Assembly: GCA_964529265.1 (NCBI GenBank)
Contig: CAZGVW010000130.1
Span: forward strand, 1-28,400
Reading direction: 5' to 3'
Length of the DNA stretch: 28,400 nt
Source of the DNA: CAZGVW01 sp964529265
GTDB taxonomy: Bacteria > Planctomycetota > Phycisphaerae > Phycisphaerales > UBA1924
Below the pieces are notes generated by a model. The model worked only from the letters and a program-made list of their open reading frames with translations. It was not told the origin of the DNA and ran no database searches. The translations under genes and the position numbers were made by a program. Numbering within the stretch: the first letter of the stretch is position 1; each line of letters begins with the position of its first letter. This document shows, in pieces, positions 13,944 through 22,312 of this stretch.

Positions 13944-15328
13944 GAATCGTTCTCCGCATCCACCATCATGAACTTCACCGTCGCCTCCGCCACCAGCGCC
14001 CCCTCCACGCGCGCCTGGCACCGCACCTCGCCGAAGCGGTTCGTCGCCCGGATGACCTCCGTCTCCATGTGCAGCGTGTCGCCCGGAGTCACCGGCTTGC
14101 GCAGCCGCACGCCGTCAAGACTGAGCAGAATGGCCATCTTTCCGGTGCGCTCCAGTTTCTGGCTGAGCATCAGGCCCGCAAGCTGGCTCATCGCCTCGAC
14201 GATGAGCACGCCCGGCATGATCGGCGATCCGGGGTAGTGGCCCTGGAAAAATGGCTCGTTGAAGGTCACGTTCTTGATGCCCACCGCGCGGCGGTCGCCG
14301 TCGATCTCCAGCACCCGGTCCACCAGCACCATCGGATACCGGTGCGGCAGAAGACCCAGCACCTGCCGGATGTTCAGCGCCGGAGGCGGCGGCGCCACCG
14401 GAGGCGCCCCCTCCCCCAGTTCGACCAGCGCCCGCGCCAGCCGGTGGTTCAGCGCATGCCCCGAACGGCACGCCACGATCTTCGCCACGATCGGACGCCC
14501 CGTCAGCGCCAGGTCGCCGATCAGGTCCAGCACCTTGTGCCGCACCGGCTCATCATCGAAACGGAACGAGTTGTCGATCGGCCCGTTCTCGCCGATCACG
14601 AGCATGTCGCGCGTCGTCAGGTGCGCGCACATCCCGCGCTGCTGCATGAGCCGCGCCTCTTCGTGCAGCGCATACGTGCGCGCCGGCGCAATCTGCGTGG
14701 CGAAGCGCTCCGGATCGAGCAGGAACGCGTGCGCCTGCCGCGGCAGCGGCGCCTCCGGCCCGTAGTCCAGGTCGTAGATGAAGTCCGCCGTCCCCCCGCC
14801 CGAGGGCAGCGCCACGATCGTCGCATCCCCCTCCCGCAGCGCCAGCGGCTCCCGCACCACGATCGGTCGCCGCGGCAACTCCTGCTCCACCGTCCCCACC
14901 CGCGCGATCGCCTCCACGAACGGCGCCGCCGAGCCATCCACCGCCGGAACCTCAACCCCTTCGATCTCCACCACCGCGTTGTCCACCTGCATCCCGGCCA
15001 GCGCCGAGAGCAGATGCTCCACCGTCTCCACGATCGCATCGCCCTTGCGGATCGTCGTCCGCCGCGGGCGATCGACCAGGTGCTCCACCGTCGCCGGAAT
15101 CGAGGGTGCGCCCGGAAGATCCGTCCGCACGAACACAATGCCCTGCCCCACCGGCCCCGGCTTCAGCGTCGCGACGGCGCGCTGCCCGGTGAACAGCCCC
15201 ACACCCTCCACCGTCGCCGCGCCCGCCAGCGTGCGCTGCATGGCCTGCGCCGAAACCGTGTGCAGCCGCGTCGCCGAAGGCGCCATCCGCGGGGGATCGG
15301 TCGTCGCGATGCGCTCCGTTTCCTTCAC
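13940..15328 (-). CDS. lpxC-fabZ: LpxC-FabZ fusion: UDP-3-O-acyl-GlcNAc deacetylase / 3-hydroxyacyl-ACP dehydratase
   Basis: The 462-residue bifunctional protein joins two enzymes. Residues about 30-305 are LpxC, the zinc deacetylase that commits precursor to lipid A: VEHLLSAL with H105, RHKVLDLIGD with H264 and D268 as the other zinc ligands, and GHALNH with H291. A Pro/Ala linker (about 310-320) leads to FabZ, a hotdog dehydratase of fatty acid synthesis: LLPHRYPMVLVDR, then GHYPGSPIMPGVLIVEAMSQ with catalytic H364 and E378. Both sets of active-site residues are intact. LpxC-FabZ fusions are known from Bacteroidetes and some other groups. The GTG start overlaps the lpxD stop (GTGA) and the stop overlaps the lpxA start, so synthesis of the three is likely coupled. 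Confidence 0.95.
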   Translation of the reverse strand: MKETERIATTDPPRMAPSATRLHTVSAQAMQRTLAGAATVEGVGLFTGQRAVATLKPGPVGQGIVFVRTDLPGAPSIPATVEHLVDRPRRTTIRKGDAIVETVEHLLSALAGMQVDNAVVEIEGVEVPAVDGSAAPFVEAIARVGTVEQELPRRPIVVREPLALREGDATIVALPSGGGTADFIYDLDYGPEAPLPRQAHAFLLDPERFATQIAPARTYALHEEARLMQQRGMCAHLTTRDMLVIGENGPIDNSFRFDDEPVRHKVLDLIGDLALTGRPIVAKIVACRSGHALNHRLARALVELGEGAPPVAPPPPALNIRQVLGLLPHRYPMVLVDRVLEIDGDRRAVGIKNVTFNEPFFQGHYPGSPIMPGVLIVEAMSQLAGLMLSQKLERTGKMAILLSLDGVRLRKPVTPGDTLHMETEVIRATNRFGEVRCQARVEGALVAEATVKFMMVDAENDS

Positions 15329-16428
15329 GGGCGCGACTCCCTCTCCTTCTCCGCCGCGGGCGCCTGGCCGCGACCGAGCGACCGCAGCACATCAGGCAGC
15401 TTGCGCGTCGCCGCCACGATCCGCATCATCTGCGAGAAGGGCGCCGCCGGGTAGCCCGCCCACGTCTCGCCGGGGGGAATCTCATCCATCACGCCGCTCC
15501 GCGCCGCCACCGTGGACCCCGCGCCCAGCGTCAGATTGTCCTTCACGCCCACGCCGCCGCCGAGCGTCACGCCGTCGCCCAGCGTCACCGAGCCCGCCAG
15601 CCCCACCGCCCCGCAGATGACGCAGTTCCGCCCGATGCGGCAGTTGTGCCCGATCTGCACGAGGTTGTCGATCTTCGTCCCCGCGCCGATCACCGTCGAA
15701 CCGAACTTCCCGCGGTCGATCGCCGTGCAGGCGCCGATCTCGACGTCGTCGTGCACCTCGACAATGCCCGCGTGCGGAATGCGAATCAGCGCCGGGCCGC
15801 CCTCCCGCGCCGAAGCCCCGGCCGGCCGGTAGCCGAATCCATCTCCCCCGATCACCGTGTTGGGATGAATCACCACGCGGGCGCCGACCACACACCGGTC
15901 CTCGATCACCACGCCCGCTCGCAGGTCGCAGTCAGCCCCGATGCGCGCCCCCGCCCCAAGCGCCACCCGCGCGTGCAGAATCGTCCGCGCCCCGACCCGC
16001 GCTTCCGCCCCGATGACCACGCCCGGCCCGATGTGCGCCGTCGGATCGATTCGCGCCGACGCATCCACGCAGGCCGTCGCGTGAACTCCGGCCGGCGGCG
16101 CCGCGTGACGCGGCGCAATCGCCTCCAGAATCCCGATCATCGCCTGGTCGGCGTCCTCGACGATGAGCAGCGCGCGTCGCGACGGATCGTGCGTCTTCGG
16201 CTGAGCCCGCCGCGAGACCACCGCCGCCGCCGCACGGCTCTCCGCCCACCGCGCCGCGTTCCGCTCGTCCCGGATGAAACTCAGCGTCCGCTCATCCGCA
16301 TCCTCGAGCCCCGAGACGCGCGTGAGCAGCAGATCCGCCGGGCCGATCAGCTCCGCGCCGATCGTCGCCGCCACGGCGCCGGTCGTCGTCCGCGGCTCAA
16401 CCACAGTTGAGGCGACCTCTGTGTTCAT
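15325..16428 (-). CDS. lpxD: UDP-3-O-acylglucosamine N-acyltransferase
   Basis: LpxD adds the second acyl chain, from ACP to the 2-amino group of the LpxC product, in the cytoplasm. The protein has 367 residues, slightly longer than E. coli LpxD (341), mainly because of an N-terminal extension. An N-terminal uridine-binding region (to about residue 115) precedes a long hexapeptide-repeat beta-helix; catalytic H261 lies in NLVQIGHNCRIG. The motif GDGFGYRPAG before it is characteristic of LpxD. The ATG at 16428 lies 22 bases after ompH and has no strong Shine-Dalgarno. The stop overlaps the lpxC-fabZ start by four bases. The order bamA-ompH-lpxD matches that of many proteobacteria. Confidence 0.95.
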   Translation of the reverse strand: MNTEVASTVVEPRTTTGAVAATIGAELIGPADLLLTRVSGLEDADERTLSFIRDERNAARWAESRAAAAVVSRRAQPKTHDPSRRALLIVEDADQAMIGILEAIAPRHAAPPAGVHATACVDASARIDPTAHIGPGVVIGAEARVGARTILHARVALGAGARIGADCDLRAGVVIEDRCVVGARVVIHPNTVIGGDGFGYRPAGASAREGGPALIRIPHAGIVEVHDDVEIGACTAIDRGKFGSTVIGAGTKIDNLVQIGHNCRIGRNCVICGAVGLAGSVTLGDGVTLGGGVGVKDNLTLGAGSTVAARSGVMDEIPPGETWAGYPAAPFSQMMRIVAATRKLPDVLRSLGRGQAPAAEKERESRP

Positions 16429-16450
16429 GTCGGGAGACGAAGCGCGGCAC

Positions 16451-17071
16451 TCAGGGGTTGCCGGCCTTCCACTCGTTGTTCAGGAACTGGAGCAACTCGT
16501 CGCTCACGTCGAGCGAAGGATCGGTGTACAGGATTCGACGGGCCGCAATCTGCCGGGTCACCGCCAGGTTCCCCTCTTCGCCCAGAATCTCGATGTCGCC
16601 ATCGTGGCTCAGCACCAGGTTGTAGCCGCGCTGCTCTGAGAACCGCCGAAGCCCGTCCCTCACCTTGTCGAACAGCGCCCTGTTCACCTGCCCCTGCTTC
16701 CGGGAAAGCATCTCGTCGCGGAACTTCGCCTGGAACTCGGCGTCAACCCGCGTCCGCAGCGCCTCCTCCTGAAGTCTCGCGTACTCGGGGCTGTCCGGCG
16801 GAAGGATCTGAAGGCGCGTCACCTTGTCCTTCACCTGGGCCTCCAGCTCCCGGATAGTCTTCTGCCGCTCATCCACCCAGGCCTGCAACTCCGCATTCCG
16901 CGCCTGCAGTTCGTCCAGATTGTTCAGAACCCGCTCAAGGTTCACCAGCGCCACCACCGGAGGGCCGGCAGGCGCATTCAGGTTGTTGTTGGCGCCGGCC
17001 TTCCACACGCCGCCGGCCAGAACGGCCAGAAACACAATCGCAGCGACCCGGAAAAAGGATGAATCTCGCAT
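16451..17071 (-). CDS. skp: OmpH/Skp family periplasmic chaperone
   Basis: The 206-residue protein starts with a signal-like hydrophobic stretch (about residues 7-22). PPVVALVNLERVLNNLDELQ begins the OmpH domain, followed by a charged helical coiled-coil arm (about 55-140) and a final strand region with GYNLVLSHDG and ILYTDPSLDVSDELL, the classic OmpH end. Skp binds unfolded outer-membrane proteins in the periplasm and hands them to the BAM complex. The position between bamA and lpxD supports the call. The ATG at 17071 has GGAG about nine bases upstream and places the signal sequence at the N-terminus; the same frame extends upstream without recognisable signal. A 110-base gap after bamA with a -10-like hexamer suggests an extra promoter. 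Confidence 0.9.
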   Translation of the reverse strand: MRDSSFFRVAAIVFLAVLAGGVWKAGANNNLNAPAGPPVVALVNLERVLNNLDELQARNAELQAWVDERQKTIRELEAQVKDKVTRLQILPPDSPEYARLQEEALRTRVDAEFQAKFRDEMLSRKQGQVNRALFDKVRDGLRRFSEQRGYNLVLSHDGDIEILGEEGNLAVTRQIAARRILYTDPSLDVSDELLQFLNNEWKAGNP

Positions 17072-17133
17072 GGGGAGCGACTCCGTCGCGGAGGGTGCAT
17101 TTCGGGCGATTCGCCCCGCAGGGCGAGGGGGGC

Positions 17134-17139
17134 ATGATA
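17134..17139 (-). promoter_or_regulatory. internal -10-like hexamer before ompH/skp
   Basis: Read on the minus strand, TATCAT lies in the 110-base bamA-ompH gap, with the predicted start near 17127 and a leader of about 57 bases to the ATG at 17071. Confidence 0.35.
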
Positions 17140-17181
17140 GCCGCGGAGCCCATCCCGCGGCCGAAAACAGGCCCATGCCCC

Positions 17182-19647
17182 TCAGAAGGGCAGGTCCACG
17201 CTGAAACTGAAGAGCTGCTCGTCATCCTCGTCCTGCTTCAGGATCGGGAAACCGAAGTCGAAGGCCAGCGGCACCGGGCTGATCGGCAGCAGCAGCCGAA
17301 CACCCGCGCCGACGGCCACCCGGTAGTCATCGAACGACACGTCGTTGGTCACCGTTCCCGTGTCCAGGAACCCCACCACCGCCACGATCGGCCGCCCTGT
17401 CGCGGGATCGACGCCCCATACCGGGTGCTGATACTCGATCCCCGCAAAGAATGACCAGGTGCCGCCCACCGGGTCGTTGCCCGGCAGACCCGTATCCGCC
17501 CGGACGCCCCGCGGCGAGATGCCCTGGAAGTCAAACCCGCGGAAACTGCGCCCGCCGAGGTAGTACCGCTCGTAAAGCGGGACGTCATCCGCGTCCTGCG
17601 GAATGTAGTTCGCCGCCACCTTCATCGTCACGATCTTCTTGCGCTCGAGAAAGTCCTCGTCCAGCGTCAGCCACACCTGATGCTCACCCGACAACTTCGC
17701 GAACGTGTAGTCGCCGATCACCTGCTCGATCGACAACTCCGTCCGCGCGCCGCGCGCCGGATACAGCCGCTCACCGGGAGGCACCGTCGTGCGCGTCATG
17801 TACACCGAAAAGCCCACGAGCGTGTCCGGACCCTCCGCGTCAAACACATCCACCGCGGCGCTCGAGGAGATGTCGTCCAGCCGCACTCGCTCGCCCCGGA
17901 TCGCCACCCCGCCGACCCAGCGATCGCCGAACCGCCGGCCCACGCGCAGCCGCCCGCCGAACCGCTGCTCGTCGTATTCGTCGAACTCGCGGTCCCGGTA
18001 ATAGCCCGTGATACCGAACGAATAGTCGGTGTCGAACAGCCGCGGCTCGTTCAGGCTGATCGAATAGTTCTGAACCTCGAAGCCCGGCGCAAGCACGATG
18101 CTGAAGTCCTGCCCGCCCCCGCGGAAGGCCCGCCCCGATGAGAGGTCGCTGAACGATTCGGGCGGATTCATCACGTCGAAGTTCCGCTCCGAGATGTCGA
18201 TCGTGCCGACAATGCCCGAATCGCTGCTCACCGCGGCGCCGAACGAAATCCGCCCCGTCACCGTCTCCGCAACCTCCACCAGAACGTCGCGATAGCCCGG
18301 CTGCTCCGCATCCTCCGGCTGGATCGTCGCCTTCACCCCGGGCGCGAACAGCCTCGTCGCCTCCAGCCGCCGCACCGAGTCCTCCAGCGCCGCGGCGTCG
18401 AGCGGGCGATCGGACTGCAACTGAATCTCGCGCCGGATCACGTTGTGCCGCGTGATGTTGTTGCCCTGAACAATGATCTCCCCGGTCCGGTAGCGGTCGC
18501 CCTCCGCAATCACCACCACCAGGTCCACCACGGGCTCGTCGAGGTTTCGCAGCTCCTGCGAGTTGATCGCGAGTCCGCCTCCCTCCGCCGCCCTCACGTA
18601 CCCCAGCTTCTCGTACGCCCTCTGCACCGCAATCACAGACCGCCTCCGGGCCGATTCGCCGAAGACGTCCCCCGGCTTCAGTTCCATCAGCGCCAGGATC
18701 TGCTCCTTCGAGATCGCCAGCGTCGAAGCGTCCGCGCCGCCCTCCCCGAACACGTCAACCCGCCGCAGCGTGTACCGCGGACCCTCCTCGATCAGGAACG
18801 TGACGATCGCCTCACGACCATCGGGGCTCACCGTGATCTCACGGTCCGTCCGAACGTCGAGATACCCCTGGTCACGGTAGAACACCGCCAGCGCGACGAC
18901 GTCCTGCTCGAGCACGTCGCTGTCGAGCGGCCCCGTATCGAACCACGTCGCCTCCTCCGTCTTCAGGTTGCGCCGCAGGTGCGCCACGCTGAATGCGCTG
19001 TTCCCCTGAAACCGGATCTCCGCCACCTTCAGTCGCTGCCCCTCCCTGATCCGGAACAGCACCACCCCCTGCTTCAACTCCTCCTCGTCCACCTCCACCC
19101 GCACCGAGTAATACCCCTTGCTCCGATAGAGATCCTCGATCGCCCGGCGCGTCCGGCCCAACTGAAAATCATCCACCGGCGTGCCGCGCAGCAGGCCGAC
19201 GATCCCCGCAAGCTCCTGATCGCTCACCTGCCGATTGCCCACCACCTGCACATCCTGGATGACCTGGGCCTCAGTGAACGAGTACACCAGCACCACGTTG
19301 CCGTCCGGCCGCAACTCCACCGCCGCGGAAACGTTGAAGAACGACCCCGTCCGGTACAGCCGCTGGATGTCCTCCGTCACAACCTCCGCCCGGAACGGCT
19401 GACCCTCGACCGTCCGCAACTGGTTGCGGACGAACTGCGGACTCATCCGCTCCAGCCCCTCGAACCGGATCTCACTCACCTGCCTGTCGTCATACGGCGC
19501 CAGCGCCTCCGGGGGCGCCGTTGGAGGCCCCGGCTGCTGGTGCGCCTGTGCATGCGGCCCGGCGAGCGCCGTCGTGAGGAGCGCCAGGCACGCCGCGGCG
19601 GCGCGGGACCGCCGCAACCACCACCGCCGAAGAGAAGCGCCACACAT
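17182..19647 (-). CDS. bamA: outer membrane protein assembly factor BamA
   Basis: The 821-residue Omp85 protein inserts beta-barrel proteins into the outer membrane. A signal peptide (about residues 1-35, ending AQA) precedes five POTRA repeats: the first begins VSEIRFEGLERMSP, the second IQDVQVVGNRQVSD, and the last EIIVQGNNITRHNVIRREIQ. The barrel starts near VTGRISFGAAVSSDSG and carries the Omp85 loop motif RSFRGFDF (RGF). The last residue is Phe in FSFSVDLPF, the usual C-terminal barrel signature. ATG 19647 is chosen because it follows a TTGTGA-17-TATCGT promoter by seven predicted transcribed bases and starts the signal peptide cleanly; the frame is open to 19725. It heads the envelope operon. 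Confidence 0.95.
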   Translation of the reverse strand: MCGASLRRWWLRRSRAAAACLALLTTALAGPHAQAHQQPGPPTAPPEALAPYDDRQVSEIRFEGLERMSPQFVRNQLRTVEGQPFRAEVVTEDIQRLYRTGSFFNVSAAVELRPDGNVVLVYSFTEAQVIQDVQVVGNRQVSDQELAGIVGLLRGTPVDDFQLGRTRRAIEDLYRSKGYYSVRVEVDEEELKQGVVLFRIREGQRLKVAEIRFQGNSAFSVAHLRRNLKTEEATWFDTGPLDSDVLEQDVVALAVFYRDQGYLDVRTDREITVSPDGREAIVTFLIEEGPRYTLRRVDVFGEGGADASTLAISKEQILALMELKPGDVFGESARRRSVIAVQRAYEKLGYVRAAEGGGLAINSQELRNLDEPVVDLVVVIAEGDRYRTGEIIVQGNNITRHNVIRREIQLQSDRPLDAAALEDSVRRLEATRLFAPGVKATIQPEDAEQPGYRDVLVEVAETVTGRISFGAAVSSDSGIVGTIDISERNFDVMNPPESFSDLSSGRAFRGGGQDFSIVLAPGFEVQNYSISLNEPRLFDTDYSFGITGYYRDREFDEYDEQRFGGRLRVGRRFGDRWVGGVAIRGERVRLDDISSSAAVDVFDAEGPDTLVGFSVYMTRTTVPPGERLYPARGARTELSIEQVIGDYTFAKLSGEHQVWLTLDEDFLERKKIVTMKVAANYIPQDADDVPLYERYYLGGRSFRGFDFQGISPRGVRADTGLPGNDPVGGTWSFFAGIEYQHPVWGVDPATGRPIVAVVGFLDTGTVTNDVSFDDYRVAVGAGVRLLLPISPVPLAFDFGFPILKQDEDDEQLFSFSVDLPF

Positions 19648-19659
19648 CACTGACTGCGG

Positions 19660-19688
19660 ACGATACTGCCTCCGGCTAGTGGTCACAA
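19660..19688 (-). promoter_or_regulatory. bamA operon promoter
   Basis: On the minus strand TTGTGA (19688-19683), a 17-base spacer and TATCGT (19665-19660) form a sigma70-like promoter. The transcript would start near 19653, only six or seven bases before the bamA ATG. Confidence 0.5.
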
Positions 19689-19738
19689 GCCTGCGCCCAA
19701 GATGCGCGATCCACCGGCTCTCCACACGCCGACCTCAT

Positions 19739-19768
19739 TTGCAGCCCGGATAGGGTCAGCGCTATATT
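19739..19768 (+). promoter_or_regulatory. promoter for the small two-TM gene, divergent from bamA
   Basis: TTGCAG (19739-19744), an 18-base spacer and TATATT (19763-19768) resemble a sigma70 promoter. The predicted leader to the ATG at 19852 is about 77 bases and contains AAGGA (19839-19843). It lies back-to-back with the bamA promoter within 110 bases. Confidence 0.45.
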
Positions 19769-19851
19769 CCCGCCCGCCGCCGCCACGGATGCAGGGCGGT
19801 CTCAGCCTCGCGCCGCTCTGTTGCGGAAGTCCACGAGCAAGGATGTGTTGA

Positions 19852-20253
19852 ATGGGTCGCATGGCCGCGGCGGCGCGGCATGGAATCGTCGTGGTCCTCG
19901 CCATCACCAGCGTCGTCGCCGCCGCGACGCTGCTCTGGGGACGCTTCAATCCAGAAACCATCGCCGCCGCGAGGACCATCGAGGTCCTCTCCGTCCTCGG
20001 CATGCTCCTCCTGCCGGTCGCGACCATCCTCGTCATGGAAATCGATCGTCGCCGTCGCCGCGAGCGCGCCCACGCCGCCCGGCATGCTCCGCCCGCGGCC
20101 GAATCCGCCAGATCAGCCGCGTTTCCCGGCCCCGAGCCTCAAAAGCCCGCCAGAGCCGTCGTCCGCCACGACCCCGCGGCCCGCGAGCGGGAACCTCTCA
20201 GTCACCGGCCTCGATCCGCACACTCAAAACCGCGCGCGGCCGCCACCGACTGA
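19852..20253 (+). CDS. small two-TM membrane protein of unknown function
   Basis: The 133-residue product has hydrophobic segments at about residues 8-29 and 43-65, followed by a basic stretch (DRRRRRERAH) and a Pro/Ala/Arg-rich tail, so the tail is probably cytoplasmic. I do not recognise a family. AAGGA eight bases before the ATG and a TATATT promoter support expression. It is transcribed divergently from bamA. The last 56 bases overlap the 3' end of the anti-sigma-like gene on the other strand; the tail in that overlap is low-complexity. Codon style (GTC, CTC, GCC) matches the nearby plus-strand ABC ATPase gene. Confidence 0.6.
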   Translation: MGRMAAAARHGIVVVLAITSVVAAATLLWGRFNPETIAAARTIEVLSVLGMLLLPVATILVMEIDRRRRRERAHAARHAPPAAESARSAAFPGPEPQKPARAVVRHDPAAREREPLSHRPRSAHSKPRAAATD

Positions 20254-21385
20254 TCGGCTCACCCCACCACAGCACGTCCCGCGCCTGAACCGGCGCGTTC
20301 GCCGAAGCCGGGATCGAAAGGGACTCCAGCGTGATCCGCGCGCCCGGAATCGAGCGCAACCGCTCCAAGACACGCTCCAGTGACTCAATTTCCGCGGGCA
20401 GATCGACCAGATACGCGCTTTCCGTCACAACAGGCTCGTCTTCCGGCGCCGGTGGACCAACCATCTCCTCGTTCCCCGCCGCCGCCGATCTCTGCCGGCG
20501 CGATCCATCGGCAAGCACCACGGCCGGCCGCGGCGCAAAGAGCGACCATCCATCCTCCCCCATCCAGCGGATATCGCCATCCGCATCAGCCGCGGCCACG
20601 CGCGCCATTTCCTCGTCTGCGCGCTCCAATTCCGGCCCCATCACGACCACGCCGAGCATGCTCTGGGCCAGCAGCGCCTGCGCCCGCTCCCGGGGCATGT
20701 CTGTGGGCCACGCGGGCGCGGATTCGGCGCGGGCTTCCCCCAACGCGGGGGGCGCCGCGGCGGGGCCGACGGCGTCGTCGGCCTCCGCAACCACCGCCTT
20801 GGCGTCGCGGAAGGGGTTGGGCGCGGAAATCGAATCAGTTTCCGTCTTTCCGAGCGCAATTCGCGTTTCCGGCGCTGAAATCTCGGATTCGGCGCTCCGC
20901 CGCGCATCAGCCCGGCCCGCCTCGAGGCGGGAACCCGCCTCCGCAGGCGCCGATTCGCCGATTTCCGCGCGCGAATCCCGCGTTTCCAGCGATGACATTG
21001 CCGTCGTTGCGGGCTTGGGAGACGTCGCCAGCCACGCCACCCACGCCGCGCCGCCGAGCAGCGCAATCGAAGCCGCGGCCGCGAGCGGCGCCCGCCAACT
21101 CCGTCTCGCGGGCCGGATGCTCGCCAGCACGTCCGACGCCACATCAGCGCCCACGAGCGCCCGGCGCTCGGCCTGCTCGATTGCGGCGTCCACGAGCCCG
21201 CTGGGGGCCGTCTGAGGCGCCTCGCCCCAGGCCACGAGCAGGGCCCGGTCCCGCCGCATGCCCTCCAGCGACGTCCGGAGGGCCGCATCGGCCCGCATGG
21301 CCTGCTCGATGCGCGCGGCGACGTCCGCCGGGGCCTCGCCCTCGATCCACGCCAGCAGTTCGGTTTCGTCGATATTCCGCGCCAT
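20198..21385 (-). CDS. anti-sigma-factor-like membrane protein
   Basis: The 395-residue protein follows the ECF sigma gene by 35 bases. The N-terminal cytoplasmic part (about 1-95) resembles the helical start of anti-sigma factors (DETELLAWIEGEAPADVAARI) but lacks the HxxxCxxC zinc motif of the ZAS class. One membrane segment lies at about 98-120. The outer part has a long Ala/Ser/Glu-rich linker, then a compact C-terminal domain from about 310 with IESLERVLERLRSIPGARITL. Binding and restraining the neighbouring sigma factor is inferred from context. The ATG at 21385 has GGAAG five to six bases upstream; a TTG at 21424 would overlap the sigma stop (TTGA) and add 13 residues. No function is assigned to the C-terminal domain. 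Confidence 0.65.
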   Translation of the reverse strand: MARNIDETELLAWIEGEAPADVAARIEQAMRADAALRTSLEGMRRDRALLVAWGEAPQTAPSGLVDAAIEQAERRALVGADVASDVLASIRPARRSWRAPLAAAASIALLGGAAWVAWLATSPKPATTAMSSLETRDSRAEIGESAPAEAGSRLEAGRADARRSAESEISAPETRIALGKTETDSISAPNPFRDAKAVVAEADDAVGPAAAPPALGEARAESAPAWPTDMPRERAQALLAQSMLGVVVMGPELERADEEMARVAAADADGDIRWMGEDGWSLFAPRPAVVLADGSRRQRSAAAGNEEMVGPPAPEDEPVVTESAYLVDLPAEIESLERVLERLRSIPGARITLESLSIPASANAPVQARDVLWWGEPISRWRPRAVLSVRIEAGD

Positions 21386-21420
21386 TTCACTTCCACAAGC
21401 CGCGAATTCCGCCGCGGCGA

Positions 21421-22125
21421 TCAATCGTCTTCCAGCGGGCCCATTGACTCCATCGCCTCCCGCAGCGCCGCCCGGGCCCGGAACAGGCGGCTTTTCACCG
21501 TGCCGACGGCGATTTCGAGCGTGTCCCCGATCTGCCGGTAATCGAGGCCGCGAACATCGCGCAGGATCAGGATCGCGCGCTGCTCCGGGTCGATCACCCG
21601 CATGGCTGCCTCGAGTCGTCGCAACTGCTCCCTGATTTCGACGCGTTCGGCGGCCCCGGGTTCCCGCCCCTCCGGGACGCCAGCCCAGACCGGGGCCGCG
21701 GATTCCCGGGCCTGCCGGCCCCCCCCGCCGCCCCCGGACCCTCCGCCACCCCCCGACTGGGGGGCATCGAGGCTGGCGTGCTTCCTGAGCCGCTGGCGGC
21801 GGTGGTGGCTCAGGCAGTGATTAATCGTGATCCGCGTGATCCACGTTGTGAACGCGGCTCGCCCGTCGAAACCGGCCAGCCCCTCGATGATCTTGACCAT
21901 GCAATCCTGGGCGAGATCGCGGGCGGTTTCGGGGCCATCCGCCATGCGCATGCAGACGGCGTAAATCCGGTTCTCATGCCGCGCAAGGAGCGTCGAAAGC
22001 GCCTCGCGGTCGCCGTTTCGAGCCGCGGCGATCAGGCGATCGTCCGGACCGGCGTCCGGGCGCGCTGGTCCGCCCGCGGCGGGGGTCTGGGCTGTCGGAT
22101 TGCTGCTGGGAATAGCGCGCGACAT
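21421..22125 (-). CDS. ECF-type RNA polymerase sigma factor
   Basis: The 234-residue sigma factor has region 2 at about 30-110 (DRLIAAARNGDREALSTLL, then ARDLAQDCMVKIIEGLAGFDG and FTTWITRITINHCLSHHRR) and region 4 at about 165-225 (IDPEQRAILILRDVRGLDY, then IGDTLEIAVGTVKSRLFRAR). They are joined by a linker with two runs of glycine (residues about 125-136). It directs RNA polymerase to a set of target promoters not visible here, and the adjacent membrane protein is the likely regulator. The ATG at 22125 follows a -10-like TAAGTT by seven bases, so it may be leaderless; the same frame continues upstream to 22188 without clear conservation. Confidence 0.9.
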   Translation of the reverse strand: MSRAIPSSNPTAQTPAAGGPARPDAGPDDRLIAAARNGDREALSTLLARHENRIYAVCMRMADGPETARDLAQDCMVKIIEGLAGFDGRAAFTTWITRITINHCLSHHRRQRLRKHASLDAPQSGGGGGSGGGGGGRQARESAAPVWAGVPEGREPGAAERVEIREQLRRLEAAMRVIDPEQRAILILRDVRGLDYRQIGDTLEIAVGTVKSRLFRARAALREAMESMGPLEDD

Positions 22126-22132
22126 CAAGTGC

Positions 22133-22138
22133 AACTTA
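22133..22138 (-). promoter_or_regulatory. -10-like hexamer for the ECF sigma gene
   Basis: On the minus strand TAAGTT ends seven bases before the ATG at 22125, so the predicted transcript starts next to the start codon. No -35 matching TTGACA was found. Confidence 0.35.
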
Positions 22139-22312
22139 TCGGACGGATGAGCCCCCGGCCCTCCCGCGGCTCCGGCAGAGCCGCACAATCGGCTGGGAAG
22201 ACACGCCGCGGGGGACTCTCATGCGATACGATCGTTCCCGGAGTGCGGATCTCGCAGATTTCGATCCGTTTGGCGTGGTTTTGGACCGTTGCGCCCGCTC
22301 CCGGTTGAAGAA

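Noticed and set aside
14069..15454. A 461-codon open frame on the plus strand across lpxC-fabZ
   Set aside because: It is Arg/His/Pro-rich antisense shadow of a gene with complete catalytic motifs.
20198..21385. ZAS-type zinc anti-sigma factor
   Set aside because: No HxxxCxxC motif is present in the N-terminal domain.
21386..21424. TTG start of the anti-sigma-like gene overlapping the sigma stop
   Set aside because: The ATG at 21385 has a better ribosome-binding site and starts with the conserved-looking helix; the TTG remains possible.
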